Shown: in pieces, positions 21,569 to 32,243 of the stretch
Layout: the number at the start of each line of letters is the position of its first letter
Position numbering within the stretch: the first letter of the stretch is position 1
Assembly (NCBI GenBank): GCA_951640165.1
Contig: OX621256.1
Location: 434,001-498,000 of the forward strand
Reading direction: 5' to 3'
DNA length: 64,000 nt
DNA from: Pseudoips prasinana
Taxonomy: Eukaryota > Arthropoda > Insecta > Lepidoptera > Nolidae
The notes under the pieces: generated by a model
The model's database searches: none
Seen by the model: the letters and a program-made list of their open reading frames with translations, nothing else
Told to the model about the DNA's origin: nothing
Translations under genes and position numbers: made by a program

Positions 21569-22784
21569 TGTAAAAAGTATTGAAATTTACATGCAATTTG
21601 TAATTACTATAGAAAGAAAAATAGTACCTATTGGATTTATTTAGTAACAAAATTGTTTTTCGACGTTAGGTATGTTTTGATATCACAGAGGGCATAGAGC
21701 GCACAGAGTACATTATACATTGGTTGGTAATATCAAAGATATTAATATTATAATATCTTTGGGTAATATAGAGCGTGATGTTAAATACTCTATGCTGACT
21801 AGTAACAAAACAAAACGTTGCCAAACAATTTTTAGACGTAGTAGGCAGAGAAACTAACAAAACAAAAACTTGGTTTCTCTGTCTCATAAAGTTAGTATAC
21901 CTACGGAATAGAGCATCAAAGGGCTGAGGGAGCGAAATATCACTAGCTGCAACACTGTATGATAAAAAGAGATGCGTGATGCGACGCAACAGTACTGTTT
22001 TTGGTATCTGTTTGACAGTTCTTCGGCACTTATCGGCACGATGCAAATTTGACTCCTGAGAATTTTTATGATTTTACGTGAAATCGTGGATACCTATTTT
22101 TTAAAAATATTTATTTAGAAATATGGTGAATGGTTCAGTGACAGATTGTTGTACAACACAGAGAAATAACCCTGAAAACTGTTCATTTCACAGGTAAATT
22201 ATTCCAAATCGACACCTCCTAATTTATTTTTGCCGATGCGCTTCGAATTTTAGGCACTAAGTGTGTTCATTGTCTTCTATAAACATTTATTAATGTAAGA
22301 AGCAAAGATCTAATACACATAATGCAGAATTTACAAATATTTTGTGTAAAGAAATAATTTTCTGTTTACACTAGGGCTGAATCAAGTTATCGATATTTCG
22401 TGTCCACTGTCTATCACGCGATAAACTAATATATATTACTGATATTAAAGTACCTATGTAATGTTTAGATGTGAATCTCCTGGAAATGGAAGTAATCCCA
22501 AATTCTCCTAAATATGTCTCAATCGAGTCCTCCTCGGAACGCAAGCCTAGCGCTTGCATTAGAATTGCGCTAGAATAGTTTATTTCAGTTATTTTCATAG
22601 TATACAGTCCTATGGAATTCTCTGGGGTAGCTCTGCTGACATTAACACCATATTTATATTGCGATAAAAAGCTGTTAGAGCCTTTTATAATCTTGACCCG
22701 AGAGTGTCTAAGAGAAAAGTTCAAAGAGCTTAACATCCTAACTGTAGTATAAATATAGATATAAGAATAATCTTATGTTGCATA
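21569..22784. other. LSM6 5' flank and unclassified repeats
   Basis: ATAAAGTTAGTATACCTACG with flanking GGAATAGAGC near 21890-21925 recurs inverted near 23868-23905, showing a dispersed MITE-like family. ATATTATAATATCTTTG near 21745 recurs near 31720. No exon was recognised. Confidence 0.35.
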
Positions 22785-23280
22785 CATACATAAGATTATG
22801 CAACATAATCCGAACCCAAAATAAATAACTCTTTTATTGGGCTATGTGTAAGATTCTATAACAAACCTCCCAATGATATTAGATAAGATTATGCAACATA
22901 ATCCGAACCCAAAATAAATAACTCTTTTCTTGGGCAATGTGTAAGACTCTATAACAAACCTCCCAATGATATTAGATAATTGTCTAGGAATAAGTTCAAA
23001 AGAATTATTAAAGTCAAATTGTATAGCAGGGCAGGCCATATTACAACATTTCTGATTATTTGAGTGACAAAAATGCTTGGGATCGAGTTGGTTTAAGTCA
23101 ACACACAAACAATATGTAATTAAACTTAAGTAAATTTTATTTAAAAAAAGGTTTCCTACTGACTTTACTGTCAGTGTTTTCAGTAGCTGCCACGTCCTTT
23201 ACTGCACAGTAGGGTAAAAAATTATGATTCCACATAAATGTATTTATTTTACGGAATAAATGAATTTAGAATTTGAATTT
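22785..23280 (+). mobile_element. 3' fragment of LINE family B
   Basis: Inverted homologue of 9001-9505. It includes ATAACAAACCTCCCAATGAT, GGGATCGAGTTG and the end block TTTATTTTACGGAATAAATG. It has no RT motifs. Confidence 0.6.
22790..22975 (+). repeat. 93-bp tandem duplication
   Basis: Two units (22790-22882 and 22883-22975) start ATAAGATTATGCAACATAAT and differ at only a few bases. Both contain the coding end of the LINE B fragment, so the duplication happened after insertion. Confidence 0.8.
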
Positions 23281-23554
23281 ATTGAGACGGACGCGCGTTT
23301 CTAACTATCGCCGTGTATATCGTTACCTATCTTTTTTCATTTTTCATTCATTTTAATCGTTCAAAGTATATACGCTCACTAAATTGTCAAACAGCGAATA
23401 GTTAAGCGACAACCGGTCTCTAACTCTAATGCGAAAAATAAATTATTTAAAATTTCTTCTGAGTTTTTCTTAAATATTCTTACTTCACTTCACGAATCGT
23501 GGTTTCAGCCATGCAAAATCCCATCCCATCCTATTTTAGTACTATAACTGGGAC

Positions 23555-23740
23555 TGATTCATCATCATCATCATCATGTCAGCCAAATTACATCCACTGC
23601 TGGACCAAAGCCTTCCCAAAGAATGGGGGGATATGCCATAATCACCACGCTTGGCAGACGGGTGGCGATCGCAGTAAGATGGTCACAGTTCACGGGATGA
23701 GATGGAGTGATGATATTCTATGCCGTCACCCCACATTACT
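23555..23740 (-). repeat. Family D SINE-like repeat
   Basis: TCATCATCATCATCATGTCA, then CACTGCTGGACCAAAGCCTT and GGCAGACGGGTGGCGATCGC. Same order as the 20925 copy but with an internal deletion. Confidence 0.6.
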
Positions 23741-24016
23741 GATCAGTATTATCGATATGAATGCAAAAATCGACATGAGATACATCATTGACACGCACAC
23801 ATAAACATTTGTTCACACACAAATGTCACCCTATTTCGGTTGCGTTTGACAGCTCTTGTTTGTTGCTCTATTCCGTAGGTATACTAACTTTATGCTCTGT
23901 CTACGTTTTTAGGCAAATACTACGTTTAGTTTTTGTTTCCTCACCAAGTTTTGGGAAGAATTGTTCTTCCTTCCTACTTATGTTATACTGTTTTATGCAC
24001 ACTCCACCGATCTTAG

Positions 24017-24169
24017 TCTCATGGTAGAATCGCTCAGAGGAGTCAATGCTCGAAGCTTACGGAGCCGCTGCTGCTGAAAAGAGTTACAAGTGACGATTTC
24101 TTAGAGGAAGTAGTGAAATATTATACCGATCATCTTGCAAACATCACAGAATGTTTAGATTTTTGTTAG
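24017..24169 (+). other. Coding-like open stretch, possible last exon
   Basis: After a possible acceptor (GGTAG at 24023-24027) the frame reads KLTEPLLLKRVTSDDFLEEV, then VKYYTDHLANITECLDFC and TAG at 24167-24169. Composition looks like real protein rather than chance, but I recognise no family and found no partner exon upstream. Confidence 0.25.
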
Positions 24170-24262
24170 GAGAAGTGAATTTAACCTAAAACCTTTTTAT
24201 TAACATCGTTGGAAATTAATAAAAACTCTACAGCTTTCTGACCGAAGAGTATATAAACTTAC

Positions 24263-24404
24263 ATGACTTTCGAGCTTGGCAGCACTGTTTTGATGTATAT
24301 AAACCAAAGATATAATATAACAAGATTGCGCACTGAGGGAGCAAAAACGGCCCGAGCAAGAAGTCGCTGTACTGGATGGCATCTCCTTCTAATAGAGTGA
24401 CCAT
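24263..24404 (-). other. Possible first coding exon, unknown gene
   Basis: ATG at 24404 opens MVTLLEGDAIQYSDFLLGPF, and the frame runs 47 codons to a GTAAGT donor at 24262. The beginning looks like an ordered protein. No next exon was found to the left, so this remains a candidate. Confidence 0.25.
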
Positions 24405-25041
24405 GCGTTGTGGAAATATGCGAATGTTTTAACGCGCCAAATTTAAAATTTTGTTTTTATGAGAATGAATAAACTTAGTTTTGAAATATAATCATACTAC
24501 CTGTGCAGTGCTTTTAAAGTTACTGTTCGCCCCACTGCATACCTAGGTATACGTATTTGAGATGTTTTCGTTACTTATACTTTCTTTATTTTGTATACCT
24601 CTCTTCAAGTAATATAAATTAAATTATACCAAGACTATTTGTAGATTTTTTAAACGTTTAGGAAATTATATAATTATTTATAGTACAATTCCCGCTTAAT
24701 GTGAGTGTGAGTAGTGGTAGATACTTTGGACAAAGGCAGTAGACTTTCCAAATATTATATAATCGTAATGTATCCAAATAGTTTTCAAGTATATTATATG
24801 TTTTATTTACTTATATTCTTTTTCGCAACTAGTGTTTTGTGTCAGTGGGCTATAGTATTCTAGGATAATTATTGTAATACATATATTCAATATAAATTAG
24901 ATTGTGAAAATCAGGTAACCCTAATAAACTACTGGCCCGATTTTAAAAATTATTCCACGGATAGTAGTATACTATACTCATTTCCTTAATTGAAAATATC
25001 TTCCAAATGGCTTAATCTAAACAACTGAGATAATTTTATAT
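24405..25041. other. AT-rich, no gene seen
   Basis: No exon, repeat family or RNA gene was recognised between the candidate exon and the 5'-truncated LINE C. Confidence 0.35.
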
Positions 25042-25044
25042 CTT

Positions 25045-25638
25045 TTGTTATTACCCCATGATGTGTCATATCTTGGAAGTTTACATGATGGATTTGCGTA
25101 TGCTGGCAAGTCTGCTGTCGATACGTCGGCTGGTATTCTTGTTGGCAGACCCTATGGTGGAGTTGCTATTCTGTGGAGAAAGTCTACGTTTCCTATGGTA
25201 TCTGTGGTGCAGTCCAGTAGTGATCGTTTAGTGGCTATTAAGATTGATCTGCAAGATAGATCATTATTAATATTCTCTGTTTACATGCCGACTGACCTGG
25301 CAGAGAATCTCATAGCCTTTACGGACATCTTTGGAGAAATAATTGCCATAATTGAGAATAACAGTGTAGAATCAGTGTTCATATTAGGTGACTTTAACGC
25401 GCATCCAGGTGAACGTTTTGCGAAGGAGTTATATACGGTGTGTACCGAACAAGTGTGGTCGTGCATAGACATGGAGTTACTGCCGAGTAACTCTTTCACA
25501 TTTAAAAGTACGGCTAACGGCGCGTTTCGCTGGTTAGATCATTGTGTTGTGAGCAGTGCGGCGCAGCAATTAGTGGTGAATGCGACTATTCTGTATGCCG
25601 TGTATGTATCCGATCACATTCCTTTATTAATAAAATAA
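25045..25638 (+). pseudogene. LINE C endonuclease, 5'-truncated and interrupted
   Basis: An AP-like endonuclease that nicks target DNA to prime reverse transcription. Residues seen in order: GRPYGGVAILWRK, LLIFSVYMP, FILGDFNAHPG (catalytic Asp and Asn), and FRWLDHCVVS followed by VSDHIPL (final Asp-His pair). The first strand with the Glu motif is lost by truncation. The apparent stop at 25636 comes from the inserted LINE. Confidence 0.85.
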
Positions 25639-28443
25639 ATAAATAAAAAAGGTTTTTATTCACGTAGACTTTAAAAAAGCGCTTGTAAATAGTCAGAACA
25701 TGTTTGTAGTAATATAGTTGTATACATTAGATATTATTTCTAGTAACATAGATATTTAGGTACATCTTGTATGAAAACATTTATAAAATTTATTTTATTA
25801 CAGAAATGATATTTAGCTAGCTCGAATCAAGTTATTGTCAAGAGATTATGTTTAATTATCTAGTTTAAGTCTAATATTTTTACTACATATTGTCAATGGT
25901 TGTGTCTATATTAAAGGTATTATTATTATGACGGACCTTGTGTTAATAACGACGGTCGCGCTTTAATGCTACCACCGGATCCAATGCGCCCCAACTGAGA
26001 AGACCCTGCGAAACAAACTCAGTGGGTTCATCTACTACCGGTTTCAACACGACCCAGTTGAGACGGTCCGGCGAAACATACTCAAGCGGGCATGAACACG
26101 GGATTTGGTCCAATTAGAGTAATTATTTAGTAGGCAAACACAATATATGCTCGATCGGTTGTCTGAATGCTTGTTATTTTAGATTATATTTAGGTATACA
26201 AAAGAAAAACTTCGAAACAATAACATTATTCATTTTGAGACAGAGTCAATAATTTTAAATTAAGTATATGATAGCAATCATTTACAGATAGTTCACGTAA
26301 CACAGCAGATCAGTCATGTCTATATGGCTACAAGATCTCCAACGAGCAATGTGCAGGTAGGAAGTGAGAGCCAGACGTCTTTGTCATCGATGTACTCTTT
26401 AGTGGTGTAATAACCCCTAGCCATAAGTATACGTTTAATATGTGTTTTAAAACTTGTGTCAGGCAGATCAGTAATTTGAGTAGGAAGTTTGTTATAAAAC
26501 CTAATACAATTTCCTAAAAATGATTTATTAGTTTTGCTTACTCTAAAGCCTGGCATGGCTAGTTTGTTTTTATTCCTAGTATTTATATTATGCAGTTCAT
26601 TTTTCTTTTTATAATTATGAATATTTTTTCTAACAAGCATTATATTCTGATATATATATTCCGATGGCACAGTAAGTATATTTATTTCTTTAAACAAATT
26701 TCGCAAAGAATCGCGACTGCCTAAACCATAAATGGCTCTGACTGCTCTTTTCTGCAATACAAAAATAGTACCTATGTCAGCCGCCGAACCCCACAGCAGA
26801 ATGCCATACGACATAATGCTATGAAAGTACGCGAAATACACTAATCTAGCAGTTTGTTCATCTGACAATTGCCTTATTTTCCAGACAGCATAGGAAGCCG
26901 AACTTAATTTACCTGCTAACTTTTCAATCTGAGGACCCCATTGCAATTTTGAATCAAGTGTCAATCCTAAAAATACGGTCGATGGGACTAGATCTAATAT
27001 TTTCGCATTAAGTGCAACTGTTGGTACAATTTGAGTCACATTCGGCAATGAGAACCTGATGCATTTAGTTTTCCCTGCATTTAACAAGAGATTATTTGCC
27101 GAAAACCATTCTGATATAAAGCTGAGTGTTTTATTATGCTCAATAAGATCTTTATCCTTTCTATTTACTTTAAATATGAGCGAAGTATCATCAGCGAACA
27201 AAACTATGTGTGATACTTTCTCTACCAGATAAGGGAGATCATTTATATAAACTAGAAATAAAAATGGGCCCAATATAGATCCTTGGGGCACCCCCATTTT
27301 CACAGGATGACGTGCCGAAGTGGCACCGCCTATCGAAACCATCTGTTGTCGCCCCGATAAATAGGACATCACAAGATCAAGAGATGTGCCAGATATTCCA
27401 TAGTACTTCAGTTTAACAACGAGCGTACGATGATCAACGCAATCGAAAGCCTTAGAGAGATCACAGAAAACTCCCAGCGCATCCTGTGATCCCTCCCAAG
27501 CCTCCAATATTGACCTAATTAATGTGCAACCTGCATCCTGAGTAGAGCGGCCCCTTGTAAACCCGAACTGCTTGTTATGCAATATCTCATTCACGTTAAA
27601 GTGCGACAACATTTGGCTGAGCATCAGCTTTTCAAATATTTTACTTAAAGCTGGTAGTATTGAGATAGGCCTATAATTCGTGGCATTTTTTGAACAACCT
27701 GCCTTGAAAATGGGTATTATCTTACTTATTTTCATTAAATCGGGAAAGACACCATCACTTATACAGCCATTGAAGATGGCTGCAAGAATTGTAGCAATGT
27801 TTAGTATGATTGATTCAATTGCTTCAACAGACAGTCCCCACAAATCTTCTGTGCCTTTCCTTTTAATACTCTTAAAAGCTTTTATAATATCATCACTTGT
27901 TACGGATTTAAAACTAAAGTTAGGTACAGTTTGTTTTACGCTTTGATTTAAAAAGAGTTCAGCCACATCTGGTGATGATGCGAGACACTTAGTAATATCC
28001 ACGGGTATATTTGCAAAAAAAGCAGCTAAAAAATTGGCAATGGTAAGCTTGTCTGAAACCAGTTCATCACCAATATTCAATACTAATGTTTGATCTCTTG
28101 ATCTACTTTTACCAGTTTCAGTATTAATTATTTGCCAAGCTGATTTTATTTTATTATCAGATTTTTTAATTTTATCTCTTATATATAAAGATTTAGCTTG
28201 AATGCAAACCTTTTTAAAAATTTTTGAATAATTTCTAACATAATTAATGAAATTGACATCAGGGTTATAGGACCTTCTGTCATACAACTCATATAAAAAA
28301 TCTCTACTCAGTCTAATGCCTTGAGTTGCCCAAGAACTAAATTTTATCTTATTACTGTCAACCGTTATGTTTTTTATTTTACAAGCTTTATTAAATTCTT
28401 TGCAAATACAGTGGAATAATGTAGTGTACAATAGAATGTAATA
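25634..28443 (-). mobile_element. LINE family A, coding copy nested in LINE C
   Basis: Opposite in direction to its host element. The 3' UTR of about 690 bp ends in AATAAAAACC and a (TTTA)n tail at 25634-25655, as in CR1/L2-group LINEs. The 5' end is truncated just before the RT. Four further 3' fragments of the family lie at 478, 13195, 60830 and 62735. Confidence 0.85.
26320..28431 (-). CDS. LINE A ORF2 product, RT region (703 aa, open)
   Basis: Reverse transcriptase without its endonuclease. RT motifs in order: NYRPISILPALSKIFEKLM, GFTRGRSTQD, CDLSKAFDCVDH, MGVPQGSILGPFLF, the catalytic VLFADDTSL, and TKCIRF. A C-terminal region follows with VLQKRAVRAIYGL and the Lys/Asn-rich end. The whole frame is free of stops, which points to recent insertion. 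The methionine start is incidental because the 5' part was lost. Confidence 0.9.
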   Translation of the reverse strand: MYTTLFHCICKEFNKACKIKNITVDSNKIKFSSWATQGIRLSRDFLYELYDRRSYNPDVNFINYVRNYSKIFKKVCIQAKSLYIRDKIKKSDNKIKSAWQIINTETGKSRSRDQTLVLNIGDELVSDKLTIANFLAAFFANIPVDITKCLASSPDVAELFLNQSVKQTVPNFSFKSVTSDDIIKAFKSIKRKGTEDLWGLSVEAIESIILNIATILAAIFNGCISDGVFPDLMKISKIIPIFKAGCSKNATNYRPISILPALSKIFEKLMLSQMLSHFNVNEILHNKQFGFTRGRSTQDAGCTLIRSILEAWEGSQDALGVFCDLSKAFDCVDHRTLVVKLKYYGISGTSLDLVMSYLSGRQQMVSIGGATSARHPVKMGVPQGSILGPFLFLVYINDLPYLVEKVSHIVLFADDTSLIFKVNRKDKDLIEHNKTLSFISEWFSANNLLLNAGKTKCIRFSLPNVTQIVPTVALNAKILDLVPSTVFLGLTLDSKLQWGPQIEKLAGKLSSASYAVWKIRQLSDEQTARLVYFAYFHSIMSYGILLWGSAADIGTIFVLQKRAVRAIYGLGSRDSLRNLFKEINILTVPSEYIYQNIMLVRKNIHNYKKKNELHNINTRNKNKLAMPGFRVSKTNKSFLGNCIRFYNKLPTQITDLPDTSFKTHIKRILMARGYYTTKEYIDDKDVWLSLPTCTLLVGDLVAI

Positions 28444-28448
28444 TCGAT

Positions 28449-30401
28449 TTGATTACCCCTGTCTTAAGACACTCACACTATAAGGCTTGTAATAAAGTCA
28501 AGTGGGGTGAAAGAAATTGTAATCAAATTAATGATTACACAAATTATTGTAACTTAAATTTAAGATTGTTAGATTTCCCTACCGAATTCCGTTCCTGTTC
28601 ATATGGGATGTGTTCGGATCATAATCATCGCTTACTGTTAGATAAAATGTATACGAATTTAATATGTATTTTAAAAAATGCCGCAACTGGCTGTCATATA
28701 GAGAAAAAACATAGTCCCTACAAAAGAAAATATATAACAGGCTGGAACAAGCACGTTCGTGACGCTCACAGGGAAGCGCGTTTATACTATCAGACTTGGT
28801 TGTTGCATGGTAAACCTTCGTCTGGGTTTGTTTATCAGAATGTGTGTGGTTCTAGAAAGACTTTCAAAAGTAAATTAAAATACTGTCAAGATAATCAACA
28901 GCAAATTAAGATGGACATAATAGCGAAACAACACACTGCGAAACATTCTCCTCTTAATAAGTGTAGCCAGGTGGTCGATGCTAAGGTAGTTGCTGGGGAT
29001 ATTACTGTTAGTTTCACAGCGAAGAATATTGCGTCTGTAATAAACGGTTTGAAAAGGGGTAAGTCTCCCGGCCATGACGACCTTAGCATAGAGCATCTTA
29101 GGTACGCTGGTGTGCATCTACCACGAGTGCTGGCTATGTTTTTCAACTTGTGTTTAAGCCACTCTTACCTACCTGATGATCTGATGTATACGATGGTGAT
29201 ACCTGTAGTCAAAAATAAAACTGGGGATGTTTCGGATATTTCCAATTACCGGCCTATCTCTTTAGCTACTGTTATAGCAAAAGTGTTGGACAGTCTGCTT
29301 GATCAACAATTGGCTAAGTACATTGAGCTGCACGACGCCCAATTTGGCTTCAGGCCGGGGCTATCCACTGAAAGCGCTATAATGTGTCTCAAGCAGACTG
29401 TTCAATACTATACTGATAGGAAAACACCTGTTTTTGGCTGTTTTCTGGATTTATCTCGGGCGTTTGATCTTGTTTGTTATGATGTGCTGTGGCAGAAAAT
29501 GGAAAATGATACAAATGTACCCAGAGAAATAACAGGACTATTTAAATATTGGTATAATAGGCAATGCAATAGCGTAAAGTGGTTAGGGGCCGTCTCTGAC
29601 ATGTATAGGCTGGATTGTGGGGTTAGACAGGGGGGTATAAGCTCGCCTCGACTTTTCAACCTCTATATGAACCAACTGATCGTGGAGCTAGGCAACACCG
29701 GTATAGAGTGTCATGTCGATGGGATTTGCATCAATAATATCAATTATGCTGATGATGCTGTCCTTTTGACACCTTCACTTGGTGCTATGAGGCGACTCCT
29801 CACTATATGTGAGTCTTATGCGTTGACTCATGGGCTCAAGTATAACGTAAAAAAAAGTGAACTTTTAATTTTCAAAGCGAGAGGGAATAATAGCTACTCA
29901 ACCGTTCCAGACGTGTCACTTTATGGCACTCCCCTGTGTAGGGTGCAAAGGTTTAGGTACTTGGGCCACTGGGTCACCGACGACTTACAAGATGTTGTTG
30001 ATATAGACAGAGAACGTAGGTCGCTGGCTGTTCGCTGTAACATGCTGGCCCGCAGGTTTGCACGATGTACAAACTCAGTCAAAATAACGCTATTTAAAGC
30101 ATACTGCCAGTCATTCTACACGTGTAGCCTGTGGACCAGATATAGTCAGAGGGCATACAGCGACCTGCGTGTCCAATATAACAACGCGCTTAGGGTACTG
30201 CTGGGGCTGCCGTGGCGGTGCAGTGCGTCAGGGATGTTCGCCGAGACGCGTATTGACGGGTTCGCAGCTATCATGCGAAAAAGGTGCGCTTCCTTGATGG
30301 CACGTATCCGTTGCAGCACCAACACTATCCTAAGAGTGTTTGTAGATAGGTGGGAGTCCCCTTTGATGAGGAGATGGATGCAGCTACATGTTTATGTTTA
30401 A
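28449..30401 (+). CDS. LINE C ORF2 product, RT region (650 aa, open)
   Basis: Begins in the linker after the endonuclease, then RT motifs: KRGKSPGHDDLSIEHLRYAG, NYRPISLATVIAKVLD, FGFRPGLSTESA, FLDLSRAFD, GVRQGGISSPRLFNLY, and catalytic NINYADDAVLL. The C-terminal part with RFRYLGHWVTDD and ALRVLLGLPWRCSASGMFAE is typical of elements that use simple-repeat 3' tails. It differs clearly from LINE A, so these are separate families. Confidence 0.9.
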   Translation: MITPVLRHSHYKACNKVKWGERNCNQINDYTNYCNLNLRLLDFPTEFRSCSYGMCSDHNHRLLLDKMYTNLICILKNAATGCHIEKKHSPYKRKYITGWNKHVRDAHREARLYYQTWLLHGKPSSGFVYQNVCGSRKTFKSKLKYCQDNQQQIKMDIIAKQHTAKHSPLNKCSQVVDAKVVAGDITVSFTAKNIASVINGLKRGKSPGHDDLSIEHLRYAGVHLPRVLAMFFNLCLSHSYLPDDLMYTMVIPVVKNKTGDVSDISNYRPISLATVIAKVLDSLLDQQLAKYIELHDAQFGFRPGLSTESAIMCLKQTVQYYTDRKTPVFGCFLDLSRAFDLVCYDVLWQKMENDTNVPREITGLFKYWYNRQCNSVKWLGAVSDMYRLDCGVRQGGISSPRLFNLYMNQLIVELGNTGIECHVDGICINNINYADDAVLLTPSLGAMRRLLTICESYALTHGLKYNVKKSELLIFKARGNNSYSTVPDVSLYGTPLCRVQRFRYLGHWVTDDLQDVVDIDRERRSLAVRCNMLARRFARCTNSVKITLFKAYCQSFYTCSLWTRYSQRAYSDLRVQYNNALRVLLGLPWRCSASGMFAETRIDGFAAIMRKRCASLMARIRCSTNTILRVFVDRWESPLMRRWMQLHVYV

Positions 30402-30503
30402 TGTGAGCTGGTTATTTATGTTTACTAACAATATTTTTAAGGAAATTGTTTACTAACACACTATGGACTTTGTCTGAAATAAATATATTATTATTATTAT
30501 TAA

Positions 30504-32240
30504 TAAGAGTGCAGCAATTGTCTATTTCTTACCTATTTACTCATAACAAACACTGACACGAGGAAACAGTAGCCTCGTTTTAGTGTTCGATATAGTGAAA
30601 TAGACAATTATTAGGTAGGAAGAAAATACCTAATATTCATTACGACGGGTTGGGAAAATCGTTTGTTGTAAGAGGCAACAATCTCGAGTAGGTATGCTTA
30701 GTGGCAATAGTATTTTGTGTCAATATGCAAAAACTCTGAAACAAATATGAATGTTATTTGTAATAAAACAGTTAATTGCTATATCAGATTATGTTTAATA
30801 AATATAAAGTAAACTCTTAACAATTTAATATATTCTGAAATCTTCTATTTATAAAAAAAAAACTAAAATAAATATTTTAAATTAAAAACAATTAACGCTC
30901 TCTTTGACGATAAACATAGACAATGTAATAAAACAATAATATAGCATCTATATTTAGCCGTTACTTGAATGCACCAGAAACACTTGCAAAATCTTTTTGT
31001 TTAAAATGTAAGCCACAAACTACCGCGTATTTTGTGACTTAACCGGGAACGATATTCATCCATTTTTGTTTTAATTACTCGATTTTGGGAAATCTAGAAA
31101 AACGATACCATTAAATACGTAACGAATGGTTACCCTGTTGCTAAACTTAGCCAAAATATAGAAACATTACAAGATAACACTTACTTGTGAAAAGACATAC
31201 CACTCCCCAGATGACTCTCTTTACACCTTTTCACGCAACAAGTTAAACCCATTTTTAACCAAATCGGAACTGGATTGGAACACAATATGATAAATATTTT
31301 TAAACTAAACATTCGCTATATTTGTTTACAAGTTGAGTGTGGTAAACGTCATTTCTTATAAATACTGCTATTGAATTTACTAAAACCAAATTAAATGTAT
31401 TTAAAAAGCTAACAAAGAATAAGACGTAGTTTAAAAAAACGTTGTGTACGTCTTAAATAAATAAAAAATATTTAATTATAATTATATGAAAACATAATCC
31501 TAGGAGTTTGACCAAAAATTATACTATTTTATACGTCAAGTAAGTTATTTTTAGGCTGGCCATCTGTTAGACAGGGATAGAATCCTTAACTTGAGCCTCT
31601 CAAGTGGTCCGTTTTTTCCTATTGGTAGGTACACTACAAAGAGAAATGGACTGTAACGTAAAGGCTTTGAGTTCTTTTTACTTTGAACTAAATCTTGGAG
31701 TGCGCAATCAAAAATTGTTATATTATAATATCTTTGATGTAAACAAGGAGTTTTGACGCCACCGCGGAAAAAGACGCATCGGGGCATTGTTTCATTTTTT
31801 TATTTAAAAACTGGTTTTAATTCGAGTTTTTATGTGTAAATAAAGTGGATTTTTAGACATAACATGGACAATGTACACAAGTGGAGGAGAGTGCCATAAT
31901 GCCGTGAATTGCGATTTTCTGTGTTGAATCTAAAACTACATATAAGCCTCTAGTAAAGTCTCCACTGATTTACTGGGGTAGGACAAGGACAATGTATGAC
32001 TTGACTGTGACGGACTTTACAGGACATTGACCAATAAATGAAATAAAAATATATTTTACTGAAGGCTCATAAGACCAAAGAAGCCAGAGCCGTAAAAATG
32101 AATTTAAAAAAAAGTATGTAAACATCAATGTCATAATGGAATTGGTGTTTGTTATGGTCTTTTCTTTCATCATTGGTTATGGTCTCACATACAAAATGCG
32201 TTTTGGATTTGCCTTTTGCCTTTAGTTAGTATCATTCAGT
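30504..32240. other. Intergenic, AT-rich
   Basis: No gene seen. Near 31715-31740 the ATATTATAATATCTTTG word shared with 21745 marks a small repeat. GATAD1 transcription must start near the end of this stretch, but no TATA box or TCAGT stands out. Confidence 0.35.
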
Positions 32241-32243
32241 GAG

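Larger units (their letters stand above)
25042..30503 (+). mobile_element. LINE family C, split by a nested LINE
   Basis: A non-LTR retrotransposon in two parts, 25042-25633 and 28444-30503. The first holds most of the endonuclease, the second the linker and RT. Joining the parts restores a continuous frame across HIPLL and LITPVLRHSH. It is 5'-truncated within the endonuclease and ends with an ATT-repeat tail at 30484-30503. Endonuclease and RT frames contain no stop, so the insertion is young. Confidence 0.85.

Noticed and set aside
22842..23108. 88-aa minus-strand frame with a repeated peptide
   Set aside because: The repeat comes from the 93-bp DNA duplication in a LINE B fragment whose sense strand is plus.
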